Below, in pieces: positions 18,461-28,128 of a stretch of 64,000 nt of DNA. Origin of the DNA: an uncultured Desulfomonile sp. GTDB lineage: Bacteria > Desulfobacterota > Desulfomonilia > Desulfomonilales > Desulfomonilaceae. The stretch spans positions 1-64,000 of the forward strand of contig CAJBEZ010000105.1 in NCBI GenBank assembly GCA_903952205.1, written 5' to 3'. Below the pieces are notes generated by a model. It was not told the DNA's origin and made no database searches. It worked only from the letters and a program-made list of their open reading frames with translations. Each line of letters opens with the position of its first letter. The first letter of the stretch is position 1. A program made the position numbers and the translations under genes.

Positions 18461-19372
18461 ATGAAAAAGTCCAGGCTTGGCGTTTCCATATTATTTCTAA
18501 TAATTTTAATGGTCATTTTTGTGGGCATGGTGTTCACGTTTTCCAGATTCTTTGACAATGATGAACGATCGTCCCGAATGGTTGAATTCCTGGATTATGG
18601 GAACAAAATCGGAGTTATACCAATCGAAGGAACAATAATTAGTTCTGACGAGACCCTTAAGGATCTAAGAAAGTTTAGCAAGAAATCCTCAATTCGCGCA
18701 ATCGTTCTCAGGATAAATTCTCCAGGGGGGACTGTAGCGCCAGCCCAGGAAATTTATCGTGAGATCGAAAAAATAAGGAAGATTAAGCCTGTTGTCGCTT
18801 CGATCGAAACGGTGGGAGCCTCCGCCGCTTATTACATCGCCTCAAGCACAGACAGTATTGTTTGCTCTAAGGGGTCTATAACCGGGAGCATTGGTGTGAT
18901 AATGATGTTGCCGGATCTTCACAAGGTGATTGAAAAAATAGGGGTCAATGTTAATGTCATCAAAGCTGGAGTTTTCAAAGATATCGGAACAGGAGTAAAG
19001 CCCCTGAATGACCAGGAACGTGAAATACTTCAAAACTTTGCGACCGAGGTACATGAGCAGTTTATTGCAGATGTCCTTGCGGGTCGGAAAGGAAAAATTG
19101 AGGAAGACAAACTAAGGCAAATAGCTGATGGTAGATTTTTTACCGGAAGCACAGCCAAGGAATTCGGACTGGTTGACGCAATGGGCAATTTCTATGACGC
19201 TGCAAGCTTGGCTGCCCGTCTGGGTGAAATCAGAGGTGAACCACAGTTTGAATATCCCAGGAAGAAATGGAACAGCTATATGGATGTATTTATGGAGTCG
19301 GCGTCCCGTCATGTTGTTAAAGGATTGGAATACGTGGGGAGAGTCCAAGACGGAGCGCCTGTTCCTCGCTAA
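18461..19372 (+). CDS. sppA: Signal peptide peptidase SppA, single-domain 36K type
   Basis: The 303-residue protein has an N-terminal transmembrane segment (VSILFLIILMVIFVGMVFTF). The S49 peptidase domain holds IGVIPIEGTI, LRINSPGGTVAPAQEIY, and the catalytic Ser in VGASAAYYIAS followed by GSITGSIGVIM. The catalytic Lys lies in the FKDIGTGVKPL region near 187. It degrades cleaved signal peptides in the inner membrane. Length matches the short bacterial/archaeal SppA rather than the duplicated E. coli form. Confidence 0.94.
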   Translation: MKKSRLGVSILFLIILMVIFVGMVFTFSRFFDNDERSSRMVEFLDYGNKIGVIPIEGTIISSDETLKDLRKFSKKSSIRAIVLRINSPGGTVAPAQEIYREIEKIRKIKPVVASIETVGASAAYYIASSTDSIVCSKGSITGSIGVIMMLPDLHKVIEKIGVNVNVIKAGVFKDIGTGVKPLNDQEREILQNFATEVHEQFIADVLAGRKGKIEEDKLRQIADGRFFTGSTAKEFGLVDAMGNFYDAASLAARLGEIRGEPQFEYPRKKWNSYMDVFMESASRHVVKGLEYVGRVQDGAPVPR

Positions 19373-19500
19373 AGCTTTTTTTTTCATGGTTGTATAAGAA
19401 TATTTCTTGAATCGTCTTGTCATACTTTTGTGACTCGAAGTGAGGCGTGAATCCATAGAAAAGAATGAATTGACGCTAAATATTTTATGGAGAGTTTTTA

Positions 19501-20958
19501 ATGGTCGTTCAAGAATCGCTAACCTTTGATGATGTTTTCCTGGTTCCCTGCTATTCTGAGTTATTGCCCTCAGAAGTCGACGTCCAAACTAGGCTGACCA
19601 ACACGATCAGTTTGAAGATTCCGATTGTAAGCGCAGCTATGGACACGGTCACTGAATCTGAGATGGCTATAAGTCTGGCGCGCCAGGGAGGGATAGGCAT
19701 AATTCATCGTAATCTTAGTATCCCCGACCAGGTGCGAGAAGTTGACCGTGTGAAGAGGTCGGAGTCAGGAATGATTGTGGATCCTATCACAATTCATCCC
19801 GATCAAAAGATTCTGGACGCCCTCCAGATAATGAAAAAATATCATATTTCCGGAGTTCCAGTTACGGTCAACGGTTATCTAAAGGGAATACTGACGAATC
19901 GGGACCTTCGTTTTGTTGAAGACCTGGATTTAAGAGTGGAAGAGGTCATGACGAAGGACAACCTTGTCACTGTCGACGAAAAAATAGGGATAGAAGAATC
20001 CAAGGCATTACTTCACAAGCATAGAATTGAGAAATTGGTCGTTGTAGACAAGGAAAACCGAGTGAAAGGTCTGATAACAATCAAGGATATTCAAAAAGCG
20101 ATAATGTATCCAAATTCGGCAAAGGATGCGTTCGGCCGTCTGCGGGTTGGGGCGGGCGTTGGTGTTGGCGCTGACAGGGAAGAGAGAGTCGAAGCCCTGA
20201 TCAGGAGGGGCGTAGACGTCATTGTCGTGGATACTTCACATGGACATTCGAAAAACGTCATGGATACTATACGGGAAATAAAGACCAATTATGAGAATTG
20301 TCAAGTCATAGGCGGAAACATTGCTACCTCTGAAGCCGTCCGTGACCTTGTTAGAGCTGGAGCGGACGGGGTTAAGCTCGGGGTTGGCCCTGGTTCGATC
20401 TGTACTACGAGGATTGTAGCAGGCGTCGGAGTCCCTCAAATTTCCGCCATACTAGAATGCTCCAAGGTTGCTGCAGAGTTGGGTATCCCAATAATCGCAG
20501 ACGGAGGAATCAAGTTTTCTGGAGATGTTACCAAGGCTCTGGCTGCAGGAGCGGACACGATCATGGTTGGAGGTCTTCTGGCTGGAACGGACGAGAGTCC
20601 CGGGGAGACGGTGCTGTATCAGGGGCGATCTTACAAGTCTTACCGTGGGATGGGGTCCCTTGAAGCAATGAGGGAAGGCTCTCGCGATAGATATGGTCAG
20701 CATGAAGGAGTGGCGGAACACAAGTTGGTACCGGAAGGTATAGTGGGTATGGTCCCAGCCAAAGGTCCGGTTGCCGATTCAATAACCCAGCTTATCGGAG
20801 GACTCAAGGCCGGGATGGGATACCTGGGAGCGAGCACCCTTAGTGAACTCAGAGTCAAGGCAAAATTCGTGAAGGTCACATCCGCCGGTCTCAAAGAGTC
20901 CCATGTGCACGATGTGGTAATTACCAAAGAAGCTCCCAACTATAGGCGGGAGTCTTAG
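19501..20958 (+). CDS. guaB: Inosine-5'-monophosphate dehydrogenase
   Basis: The 485-residue protein has full length and order: N-terminal [18 protein letters not shown], two CBS domains at about 93-205, and the catalytic loop [20 protein letters not shown] with the active-site Cys near residue 301. The flap [10 protein letters not shown] follows. It oxidises IMP to XMP with NAD, the first step towards GMP. GGAGAG lies before the ATG. argC follows after 18 nt on the same strand and may share its transcript, though the two pathways are unrelated. Confidence 0.97.
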   Translation: MVVQESLTFDDVFLVPCYSELLPSEVDVQTRLTNTISLKIPIVSAAMDTVTESEMAISLARQGGIGIIHRNLSIPDQVREVDRVKRSESGMIVDPITIHPDQKILDALQIMKKYHISGVPVTVNGYLKGILTNRDLRFVEDLDLRVEEVMTKDNLVTVDEKIGIEESKALLHKHRIEKLVVVDKENRVKGLITIKDIQKAIMYPNSAKDAFGRLRVGAGVGVGADREERVEALIRRGVDVIVVDTSHGHSKNVMDTIREIKTNYENCQVIGGNIATSEAVRDLVRAGADGVKLGVGPGSICTTRIVAGVGVPQISAILECSKVAAELGIPIIADGGIKFSGDVTKALAAGADTIMVGGLLAGTDESPGETVLYQGRSYKSYRGMGSLEAMREGSRDRYGQHEGVAEHKLVPEGIVGMVPAKGPVADSITQLIGGLKAGMGYLGASTLSELRVKAKFVKVTSAGLKESHVHDVVITKEAPNYRRES

Positions 20959-20976
20959 AGGGGATTCCAATCTGAA

Positions 20977-22014
20977 ATGATAAGGGCGATAATATTTGGA
21001 GCAACGGGATACACCGGATTAGAGCTGATTAGAATACTTTCAGGTCATCCTGATGTTTGCGTCATTGGAGGCAGTTCGCGGACGTGGGCCAATACGAAAG
21101 CGAGCGAGGTTCTAGTTTATCTTCCTCAGGACAAAGACTTTCCTCTTGTTGGCATTGATGAGCTAATTCAAACCAGAGAAGCTGATTTGGCCTTTTTGGC
21201 TTTGCCGCATGGAGATTCAGCGTCGGTAGCGCGTCGCCTACTTGAAAAGGGAATAAAGGTCATAGACCTATCGGCGGATTTTAGGTTGAAGGATCTAGGA
21301 ACTTACGAATCATGGTATGGAAATCACAAGGACCCAGATTTACTAGCCAGCGCCGTATACGGTCTACCTGAGATACACAGGCAGGAGATTAAGAAAGCGG
21401 AGCTAGTGGCCAATCCTGGTTGTTATCCATCTACAGTAGTTTTGGGACTTGCGCCTATAATAAATTTGCCGGAATTTGAAACAACATGCGTAATTGCCGA
21501 TTCAAAGTCCGGGATATCGGGCGCAGGGAGAGGGGCAAAACTTAATACCAGCTTCTGTGAAGCGGGAGAAGGATTCAAACCGTATGGTGTCGTTGGACAT
21601 AGGCACATTCCTGAGATGGAGCAAGAACTCTCCCTTTTGGCAGGGAGAAGTGTCAAGGTAAGATTTACTCCGCATCTAATTCCTATCAGCCGAGGCATGG
21701 TGAGCACAATTTATGTAAGGACCCGGTCTGGAGTTCAACCCGAGATGTTAAGGCAAGCGTATAGAGACTTTTACAGGAATGAACCATTCGTAAGGGTTCT
21801 GGACGGCGGTGTGTTTCCTGATACTGTCAAGGTTAGAGGTTCCAACTTTGCTCACATTTCCTTTGAAATAGACGCGAGGACAGACTACGGCATAATAATG
21901 GTAGCCATTGACAACCTTGTCAAAGGGGCGTCCGGGTGTGCGGTGCAAAACATGAACATCATGTTTAATCTTGAAGAAACGTTGGCCTTGACTGGCCTTT
22001 CACTCTTTCCCTAA
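20977..22014 (+). CDS. argC: N-acetyl-gamma-glutamyl-phosphate reductase
   Basis: The 345-residue protein has the NADP-binding AIIFGATGYTGLELIRIL at the N-terminus. It has the catalytic Cys in LVANPGCYPSTVVLGLAP near 148 and the catalytic His in VVGHRHIPEMEQEL near 208. It performs the third step of arginine synthesis, reducing N-acetylglutamyl phosphate to the semialdehyde. argJ, the gene usually linked with it, is at 34516-35718 on the other strand, so the arginine genes are dispersed here. Confidence 0.96.
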   Translation: MIRAIIFGATGYTGLELIRILSGHPDVCVIGGSSRTWANTKASEVLVYLPQDKDFPLVGIDELIQTREADLAFLALPHGDSASVARRLLEKGIKVIDLSADFRLKDLGTYESWYGNHKDPDLLASAVYGLPEIHRQEIKKAELVANPGCYPSTVVLGLAPIINLPEFETTCVIADSKSGISGAGRGAKLNTSFCEAGEGFKPYGVVGHRHIPEMEQELSLLAGRSVKVRFTPHLIPISRGMVSTIYVRTRSGVQPEMLRQAYRDFYRNEPFVRVLDGGVFPDTVKVRGSNFAHISFEIDARTDYGIIMVAIDNLVKGASGCAVQNMNIMFNLEETLALTGLSLFP

Positions 22015-22062
22015 AACGTTGATTTGTAATTAGCCTATCACAGCAATTGTAAGGTGATCGAC

Positions 22063-22632
22063 ATGAGTCTTAGGAAGAAAGAAGTTGGCGTAGACATGGG
22101 GTTGACCGACGACGAAAAGAGAGAGCTTCTTGATCTAGTCAAGACCACGGTCGAATCCAAAGTAAGAGGGCTGAAACCGCCCAAGTTTGAGCCAGTTTCG
22201 GAAAAGCTTAACGAAAAGAGGGGAGTTTTTGTTACTATCCATAAAAGAGAGATGCTTCGTGGATGTATAGGATGGCTTCAAGCCAGTGAACCCCTTTATA
22301 AAACTGTTACGAACATGGCGGAGGCGGCAGCCTTCAAGGATCCCAGGTTCAGGCCTGTTTCGACGGATGAACTCGACTTCCTTGAATACGAAATATCTGT
22401 ATTGACTCCTTTTCAGAAGGTTCTAGATATAAACGAAATCCAGGTTGGAACTCACGGATTACTCTTGCGCAATGGAGGACGTTCCGGATTGCTACTTCCT
22501 CAGGTAGCGGCTGACCGCAGTTGGGATAGGGTCACGTTTCTAGAAGAGACCTGCAGAAAGGCTGGGCTCTCTCGTGAAACCTGGAAAGATCCGGAAACAG
22601 AGGTTTTCATTTTCTCAGCTGACGTTTTCTAG
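22063..22632 (+). CDS. AMMECR1 domain protein (AmmeMemoRadiSam system protein A)
   Basis: The ATG at 22063 follows AAGGTG at 22051-22056 and gives 189 residues; a GTG at 22054 overlaps that site and is less likely. The product has the AMMECR1 signature: GVFVTIHKREMLRGCIGWLQ near 57-76, AAFKDPRFRPVSTDEL and LEYEISVLTPFQKV. Family members are often found with Memo-like and radical SAM proteins. Those partners are not in this window. The biochemical role is unknown; the fold and the conserved LRGCIG motif suggest an enzyme. Confidence 0.9.
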   Translation: MSLRKKEVGVDMGLTDDEKRELLDLVKTTVESKVRGLKPPKFEPVSEKLNEKRGVFVTIHKREMLRGCIGWLQASEPLYKTVTNMAEAAAFKDPRFRPVSTDELDFLEYEISVLTPFQKVLDINEIQVGTHGLLLRNGGRSGLLLPQVAADRSWDRVTFLEETCRKAGLSRETWKDPETEVFIFSADVF

Positions 22633-22696
22633 ACGTTCATCTTAAAGGAACTTATCAATCTTTCTGATTCTAAAGTTAGCCGATCGAGGATGACCT

Positions 22697-23464
22697 GTGA
22701 TTTGTCGTAAATGCGGAAAAGATTTTGACCTAGCGTCCAACATGACTGAACTATGCTCTGAATGCTCTCAGAGTTCTTTACGGAATGAGAGTGACATTGC
22801 ATACGATCAATCTGTATCTTTTCTGCCCGGTTCTGAGGAAACTAGCGATGAATATAGTCCATGGGAAGATGAACAACAAATCGGTTTCTTTCGGGGACTT
22901 TTTCTAACCTTTAGACAGTCGTTATTTCATCCAACGAATTTTTTCAGACGCATCCCTTTACATGGTGGATACAAGTTGCCTTTTCTTTACGCTCTCATAA
23001 TTTACACCATGTCAATTGTAGCCGCTTATTTTGCCACTGCTATCGCCGACTCGAGCAGTATGCCGATGTCCGTGCCTCAGGGGATGCTTTTTGCGGGACC
23101 AGGAATTGGTAGTCTCATTTATGTATTGCTTGTCGTCACACTAGAAATTTTTATAAAGCCTGTCATTCTATTTATTTGTTTACTCGTCTTGGGGGTTAGA
23201 AATTCTTCGTTGGAGGCGACATTCAGGATTAGCTGTTACTCAAGTGGACCTGGGCTGCTCAACATACTGCCATTCTATGGATCCGTGTTAGCAGGAATAT
23301 GGGAATTTGTCATTCTTGTAATAGGCCTCAGGGAGGGATTCAAAATAAGTACAGGAAGATCGGTCCTGGCGATCCTGGCCCCGTTATTGGCCATGATAAT
23401 CTTAATTCTTGCCGTTGCCATGCTTCTCGTAGGCCGGTTGTTTTCTCTTGCGCTTTTTAATTAA
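22697..23464 (+). CDS. Yip1-domain membrane protein with N-terminal zinc ribbon
   Basis: The start is GTG at 22697, preceded by GAGGATGACCT. The 255-residue product begins with a zinc ribbon (MICRKCGKDFDLASN...CSECSQ). A linker is followed by FRGLFLTFRQSLFHPTNFFR, the amphipathic lead-in usual for Yip1/DUF1282 proteins, and five hydrophobic segments between about residues 97 and 252. Yip1-type proteins are integral membrane proteins of unknown bacterial function. Its 3' end overlaps the end of the convergent heparinase-like gene by 63 nt. Confidence 0.82.
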   Translation: MICRKCGKDFDLASNMTELCSECSQSSLRNESDIAYDQSVSFLPGSEETSDEYSPWEDEQQIGFFRGLFLTFRQSLFHPTNFFRRIPLHGGYKLPFLYALIIYTMSIVAAYFATAIADSSSMPMSVPQGMLFAGPGIGSLIYVLLVVTLEIFIKPVILFICLLVLGVRNSSLEATFRISCYSSGPGLLNILPFYGSVLAGIWEFVILVIGLREGFKISTGRSVLAILAPLLAMIILILAVAMLLVGRLFSLALFN

Positions 23465-25885
23465 CAAGTTGATATGATTCTCGTCTGGAATGTGAATAGT
23501 TTCCGATAGTCCTGTTTTATGATGAATGATCAGAGATATTTTCCCCGATGAGTGTTCCCCAAGGTACAATGAAGGAATCTGCTCACTATCATTTCGTATG
23601 CTACGCATTATCCAACAGAAAGTCGTTGGCAGTTCGACTCTGGTATTAAATTTCACAGAATAAGCAGGACGGTCCACTCCACTCCAGGAAACCCATCCCG
23701 AATGTGGTTTAATGGATCCGAAAAAATACTCGATGTCCGACGTAGCGCCTGGCAGCATCTTCTGAATCATCATCTTTCCGGAATGACTCGACGCTACGAC
23801 TGATTGCTTGTCATGAGATTGTACCTTCTCAACTTCGGTAGAGAATTGCCAACGATGAGTGACATCATGGATGCCTGAACCATCTATGTGGTCAAGCAGC
23901 GCCCAGAATGAGTTCTTCAATAGCAACAGTGTCCTTCTACAGAAAAGCCTATTGGAGTCCCCATCGACAAATTCTTTTGATTCGCCGGTTACCCCCACTA
24001 AATCAAGATGTTGAAGCTTTCTTACTCTCTTTCTGGCTGATTTGATCTTTTCGGAAGTGGGTAGCTGAGATCTATCCGGTTCAACCCCGTCCACGACAAA
24101 TATGTTGTGGGAACCGGCAGTTCTGTAATAGTCGGTCATCGCTGCGGGAGCATACGCGGAGATTCCGGGGTCCACCAGCCATTTTGTGTTGTTATCAAAA
24201 AGTTCAACTGACAACAGATCACTGTGAATGTGGAATGCGCCTGGTGGCCCAGCTCTTAACATAGCCCATTGACCGTTGCAGGTTTCAGTTCTTCTGATTA
24301 CGGATATACCTGAGTCTTTAAATACCCGAACTCCGCTCCGGAGAGGTTTTCCGTGTTTGCCTTTTGAAGCGATCCACATATATTCGGGTCTTTTGTTCAG
24401 AATATATATCTTTTGAAAAAGCTGGCTGTAATCTCTCGCAATGCTTCCTGAATCATTTATCGATGGCCAAGTAAAATCGGGTCTCATAATTTCCATCAAG
24501 TATTTAATGCCTTTGTCAAGAGTCTCAACAAATGTTTTGGGAAGAGCCAATTCATTGGCGTAAGCTACATGCTGAACCTCTAGAATAGCGTTTAAGCAAA
24601 TTGATTGATAAAGAGGTGACATTTCAAAATGGCTTCCGTCGCGGAAGAATTGTAAACAAAAGGCTTTTTGAATTCGGTTTATTCCGGTTTCCCACCACTC
24701 GACTGATTCACGGAATTCCGGAAACAAAGCGCCTGTGATCGCCAGTGCCGCTGATTCTACAATGATCCAGTTGTTCGGGTGTCCCTGGTGGTCCACCAGG
24801 CTTCTGGCGTGTTCCCATACCGACCTAAGCATCAACTTTACGGCATCGTCAGGAAAAAGACCGGTCGGCCACAGTATTCCCTTGATCCAGAACCACTCTC
24901 TCAACCTCCAGGCAACGGTCAAGGTTTCCCATGTGGGTCCTGCTCCTCCATTTGAATCGACAGGCGCTGGGCACTCCCGAATCCAACTGGTGACTATCGA
25001 GGAGACCTTGTCCATCAGCGCCATATCTCTGTTTCGAGCATATTCACGAATTAGGGTCCTTAAGAAGTGATGTCGATTCAGAAAATGCGTCCACTCTAGT
25101 TCCCCCAATGGGTTAGCGTCCCATGGGATTTTGCATGAAACGCTCTGCCCCATGATTGTCCCGTCCATGATCTCTTGGGCGTTTTCCACAGGATAGCTAT
25201 GAGGCGCAGGAATGCTTAAGCCAGGATCATTTTCGGAAAAAGGAGTCACAAGACCTTTGTTGGAATGGCGCGGCGCTGAATTCAGATCGTGCAAATTTGT
25301 GGTTCTTGAGAGGATTGAGTTTTCACCCACTGGTCCTGACATCAAGCTTTCCAGGCCAAAGGAAGTTAGTCTTGGCCCATTTGGCCTGGAGCTTCTCCGA
25401 AATTCCGCGTTACGGAACGCCACACTAAAAAATTTGGCGCCGGTGAAGAATTTCTCGGTTGAAATACTGATACTGACATCGATTATGTGTTTCCACCCAT
25501 TTGGTCTGCCGTAAATACCGAAACACTCGATGGGAAATTCGAGATGAGCGGGTAAGAAAGGGGGAAGGGGTTCTCTGCCCCCAGAAAAGGAGGTTGCGAT
25601 TTTGTGTTCCGGCGAGCCGTTGCTCCCGTGCCTTATGGTAACTCCCACAAGGAGAGGTACGTCTGACAGGTTTTGCATGGACAGGCTTAATCTATTGTAA
25701 AGCGAGAGATCTTGACAATTCGGCTTGATGATTGTCGTAAATGTTTTGGTTGAGGAAATTATGACATTGTTTTCGACCAGTTTAACGCCAGGTAAGCCAA
25801 CCAGACTATTCAGATCTAACTGAATGGATCCAGAAAGGGGTCGGTCGCGGTTGAATTTCGTTTTATCTAGCCCGGGAGCCTTCAT
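23402..25885 (-). CDS. Heparinase II/III family (alginate lyase-like) protein
   Basis: The 827-residue product has an N-terminal beta-rich region (about 1-190). An alpha/alpha-toroid part at about 250-530 holds WETLTVAWRLREWFWI, HPNNWIIVESAALAITG and FFRDGSHFEMSPLYQSICL. The heparinase II/III-like beta-sandwich at about 560-780 holds GPPGAFHIHSDLLSVELFD and YYRTAGSHNIFVVDG. These enzymes cleave uronic acid-containing polysaccharides by beta-elimination. The FHIHSD and AGSHN motifs and the N-Y-H pattern are kept. No signal peptide is visible. The C-terminal tail is very basic (LLIKKRKRKQPAYEKHGNGKN) and overlaps the opposite gene. It may act in exopolysaccharide turnover; its start overlaps the LOG-like gene by ATGA. 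Confidence 0.87.
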   Translation of the reverse strand: MKAPGLDKTKFNRDRPLSGSIQLDLNSLVGLPGVKLVENNVIISSTKTFTTIIKPNCQDLSLYNRLSLSMQNLSDVPLLVGVTIRHGSNGSPEHKIATSFSGGREPLPPFLPAHLEFPIECFGIYGRPNGWKHIIDVSISISTEKFFTGAKFFSVAFRNAEFRRSSRPNGPRLTSFGLESLMSGPVGENSILSRTTNLHDLNSAPRHSNKGLVTPFSENDPGLSIPAPHSYPVENAQEIMDGTIMGQSVSCKIPWDANPLGELEWTHFLNRHHFLRTLIREYARNRDMALMDKVSSIVTSWIRECPAPVDSNGGAGPTWETLTVAWRLREWFWIKGILWPTGLFPDDAVKLMLRSVWEHARSLVDHQGHPNNWIIVESAALAITGALFPEFRESVEWWETGINRIQKAFCLQFFRDGSHFEMSPLYQSICLNAILEVQHVAYANELALPKTFVETLDKGIKYLMEIMRPDFTWPSINDSGSIARDYSQLFQKIYILNKRPEYMWIASKGKHGKPLRSGVRVFKDSGISVIRRTETCNGQWAMLRAGPPGAFHIHSDLLSVELFDNNTKWLVDPGISAYAPAAMTDYYRTAGSHNIFVVDGVEPDRSQLPTSEKIKSARKRVRKLQHLDLVGVTGESKEFVDGDSNRLFCRRTLLLLKNSFWALLDHIDGSGIHDVTHRWQFSTEVEKVQSHDKQSVVASSHSGKMMIQKMLPGATSDIEYFFGSIKPHSGWVSWSGVDRPAYSVKFNTRVELPTTFCWIMRSIRNDSEQIPSLYLGEHSSGKISLIIHHKTGLSETIHIPDENHINLLIKKRKRKQPAYEKHGNGKN

Positions 25886-26466
25886 CGGCCTGCAATTTTT
25901 CCTTTCAGATAATACTCGGAAAGAGATTTTTGCACCAAGACACGAGGGGCTTCATCTGTTACGATGGGCGCTTTGGGCATCCGATTGGTTAGGCTGGCAA
26001 GATCTTGAAATGTATTCGAGAGTCCTCCGGATTTAGAAAGGATTCCAATAATGTTGTTTTCAGATAATTCATCAAAAGCAATGGTGAATTCATTTAGGGT
26101 CCCTATGCCACCCCCGATAAAGATGCAAATGTCGGCGCTTTGGACCAGTATTACGTTTCGTCCTTTATTTCCCATGCCGGTAAAAATCATCACATCACTG
26201 TCAACCGGATAACCATACCTTTGGGTATGCTCTATTCTACTGGCGCCTGGGGAGACCGCCACAGTAAGGCCGTTACTTGCTCTTGCCCCTGACGCCGCCA
26301 TGTGAGGCAGGCCTGGACATCCTCCTGTCAGGAGTATTCCTCCGATTGATCCAATCTCTTGGCCAAGTTCAAACGCCAGTTGTGCGACTGGAGAATTATC
26401 AGCTTCACGCGCTGAACCAAGAACAGCAAATTTTAGGGCATGTGCGATCAATTGATCAACCTCCAA
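25882..26466 (-). CDS. LOG-like Rossmann protein (TIGR00725 family)
   Basis: The 194-residue product has the nucleotide-binding elements of the LOG/molybdenum-cofactor-carrier-like superfamily: FAVLGSAREADNS, GILLTGGCPGLPHMAASGAR and the PGGGTxxE-like FIGGGIGTLNEFTIAFDE. The usual PGGxGTxxE reads GGGIGTLNE, close to the form seen in TIGR00725 proteins. These bind nucleotides or cofactors; activity is not established. It is the first gene of a two-gene unit, overlapping the start of the heparinase-like gene by 4 nt. Confidence 0.8.
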   Translation of the reverse strand: MEVDQLIAHALKFAVLGSAREADNSPVAQLAFELGQEIGSIGGILLTGGCPGLPHMAASGARASNGLTVAVSPGASRIEHTQRYGYPVDSDVMIFTGMGNKGRNVILVQSADICIFIGGGIGTLNEFTIAFDELSENNIIGILSKSGGLSNTFQDLASLTNRMPKAPIVTDEAPRVLVQKSLSEYYLKGKIAGR

Positions 26467-26669
26467 ATTTTATGACAATGAGATGATCATAGCCTGAAAA
26501 AGACTTAAATCAACACAATCAAATCTTGATCCATCTCGGCGTGCAGAGAACGCCCAAAAGCAAAACTGACCCAGTGGCGGTAAGTAACGCAAGAGTTTTC
26601 GGAGCTAGCGCAGACTTAAGTAGTCGCTTAGATTTGAATGAGTATAATAGTTGAGCCTGTCAATTAACC

Positions 26670-26697
26670 TTGACACTTCATAGACAAAGAATATAGT
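26670..26697 (+). promoter_or_regulatory. Sigma-70-type promoter for glmU-dusB-fis
   Basis: TTGACA at 26670-26675 and TATAGT at 26692-26697 are separated by 16 nt and lie 40 nt before the glmU ATG. It is the only good match in the 270-nt gap at 26467-26736, which otherwise shows no gene. Confidence 0.65.
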
Positions 26698-26736
26698 TTT
26701 TTCGCTGACTCATTCTCAGATTGGATATCATAAAAT

Positions 26737-28128
26737 ATGGAACGATATGGCGCAGTAATCCTTGCCGCCGGCAAAGGGACGCGTATGAAGTCCAACTATT
26801 GCAAAGTGCTTCATGCTGTGGCTGGGAGGCCTATGCTCGGCTATGTCCTTGACGCTGTGAGAAATTTGCGGCTCGAAAAAATTTGTGTAGTGGTTGGTCA
26901 TCAGGCCGACGATGTTGTTCATCGCTTCGATTCCTCCGATCTGAATTTTGTAATTCAAGAACCTCAGATGGGAACCGGGCATGCTGTCAAGCAATGTTCC
27001 AAGCTGTTTCAGGGATTCAGTGGCCACGTTCTAATCATGTGTGGTGACACACCTCTCGTAACACCTCAATTACTGTCCGATTTCATAAGTTTCCACGAAA
27101 GCCGCTCCAGCAAACTTACTGTGTTGACGACCCGGCTTGAAAATCCATTCGGTTATGGACGAGTCGACGTGGATGATCATGGAATAGTATTGCGGATAGT
27201 TGAAGAAAGGGACTCCGACCAGATTGAGAAATTAATCAAAGAAATAAATACCGGTATTTATCTCGTTCAATCCCAACTTCTTTTTGACTTGCTCGAAAAT
27301 CTTAAGAATGACAATGACCAGAACGAATATTATCTCACAGACCTGATTTCAGAGGCCCATGGAGCAAATGTAAGACCACTAGCGTTTCATACCGAGCAGG
27401 ATACGGTGGTCGTTGGGGTAAACAGCCGCAATGACCTGGCAAAAGTTAACTCCCTGATGTGGAATAGTATACGAAACCGGCTCATGTCTGAAGGAGTGAC
27501 GCTTTTGGATCCTGGGACATTTTACCCGGACGGTGATGTCACTATTGGATTTGACACCACTATTTGTCCGAATGTCATGATTTCCGGAAGCTCATCAATT
27601 GGAGAAGAATGTTATATAGAACCTGGGTGTGTTATAAATGACTCCACGATTGGAAATCGAGTTAGGATACTGTCTGGGTCAAAGCTTGATAAAGTCGAAG
27701 TGGACAGTGATGTCTTCATAGGACCTATGGCTCATTTGCGTCCTGAAACGAAGATTGGTCGTAGAGTAAAAATCGGCAACTTTGTAGAAATAAAAAAGAG
27801 CATAGTTGGGGTTGGTTCAAAGGCTTCCCATCTGACTTATCTTGGAGACAGCCAGATAGGTGAGAACGTAAACATAGGCTGTGGGACAATCACATGTAAC
27901 TATGATGGAAAGACCAAGCACCCGACAATAATCGAAGACAGGTGCTTTGTTGGATCGGATGTCCAGTTTGTGGCGCCTGTAAGGGTTGGTTCAGGCAGTG
28001 TAATTGGAGCCGGTAGCACCATAACAAAGGATGTTCCGAAGAATTCTCTGGCAGTTGCCAGGTCTAAGCAAAAGGTCTTCCCCCTTCGTTTTGGACAAGG
28101 CTTGGCTACCAAGAATGAAGATAGGTAA
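26737..28128 (+). CDS. glmU: Bifunctional UDP-GlcNAc pyrophosphorylase / glucosamine-1-phosphate acetyltransferase
   Basis: The 463-residue protein has the uridyltransferase domain (AVILAAGKGTRMKS, QEPQMGTGHAV, CGDTPLV, up to about 230). The left-handed beta-helix acetyltransferase follows (hexapeptide repeats; RPETKIGRRVKIGNFVEIKK, CGTITCNYDGKTKHPT near 380, FVGSDVQFVAPVRVG). It makes UDP-GlcNAc for peptidoglycan and LPS. Length and motifs match typical GlmU. The 3' end overlaps dusB by 14 nt, indicating co-translation. Confidence 0.97.
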   Translation: MERYGAVILAAGKGTRMKSNYCKVLHAVAGRPMLGYVLDAVRNLRLEKICVVVGHQADDVVHRFDSSDLNFVIQEPQMGTGHAVKQCSKLFQGFSGHVLIMCGDTPLVTPQLLSDFISFHESRSSKLTVLTTRLENPFGYGRVDVDDHGIVLRIVEERDSDQIEKLIKEINTGIYLVQSQLLFDLLENLKNDNDQNEYYLTDLISEAHGANVRPLAFHTEQDTVVVGVNSRNDLAKVNSLMWNSIRNRLMSEGVTLLDPGTFYPDGDVTIGFDTTICPNVMISGSSSIGEECYIEPGCVINDSTIGNRVRILSGSKLDKVEVDSDVFIGPMAHLRPETKIGRRVKIGNFVEIKKSIVGVGSKASHLTYLGDSQIGENVNIGCGTITCNYDGKTKHPTIIEDRCFVGSDVQFVAPVRVGSGSVIGAGSTITKDVPKNSLAVARSKQKVFPLRFGQGLATKNEDR

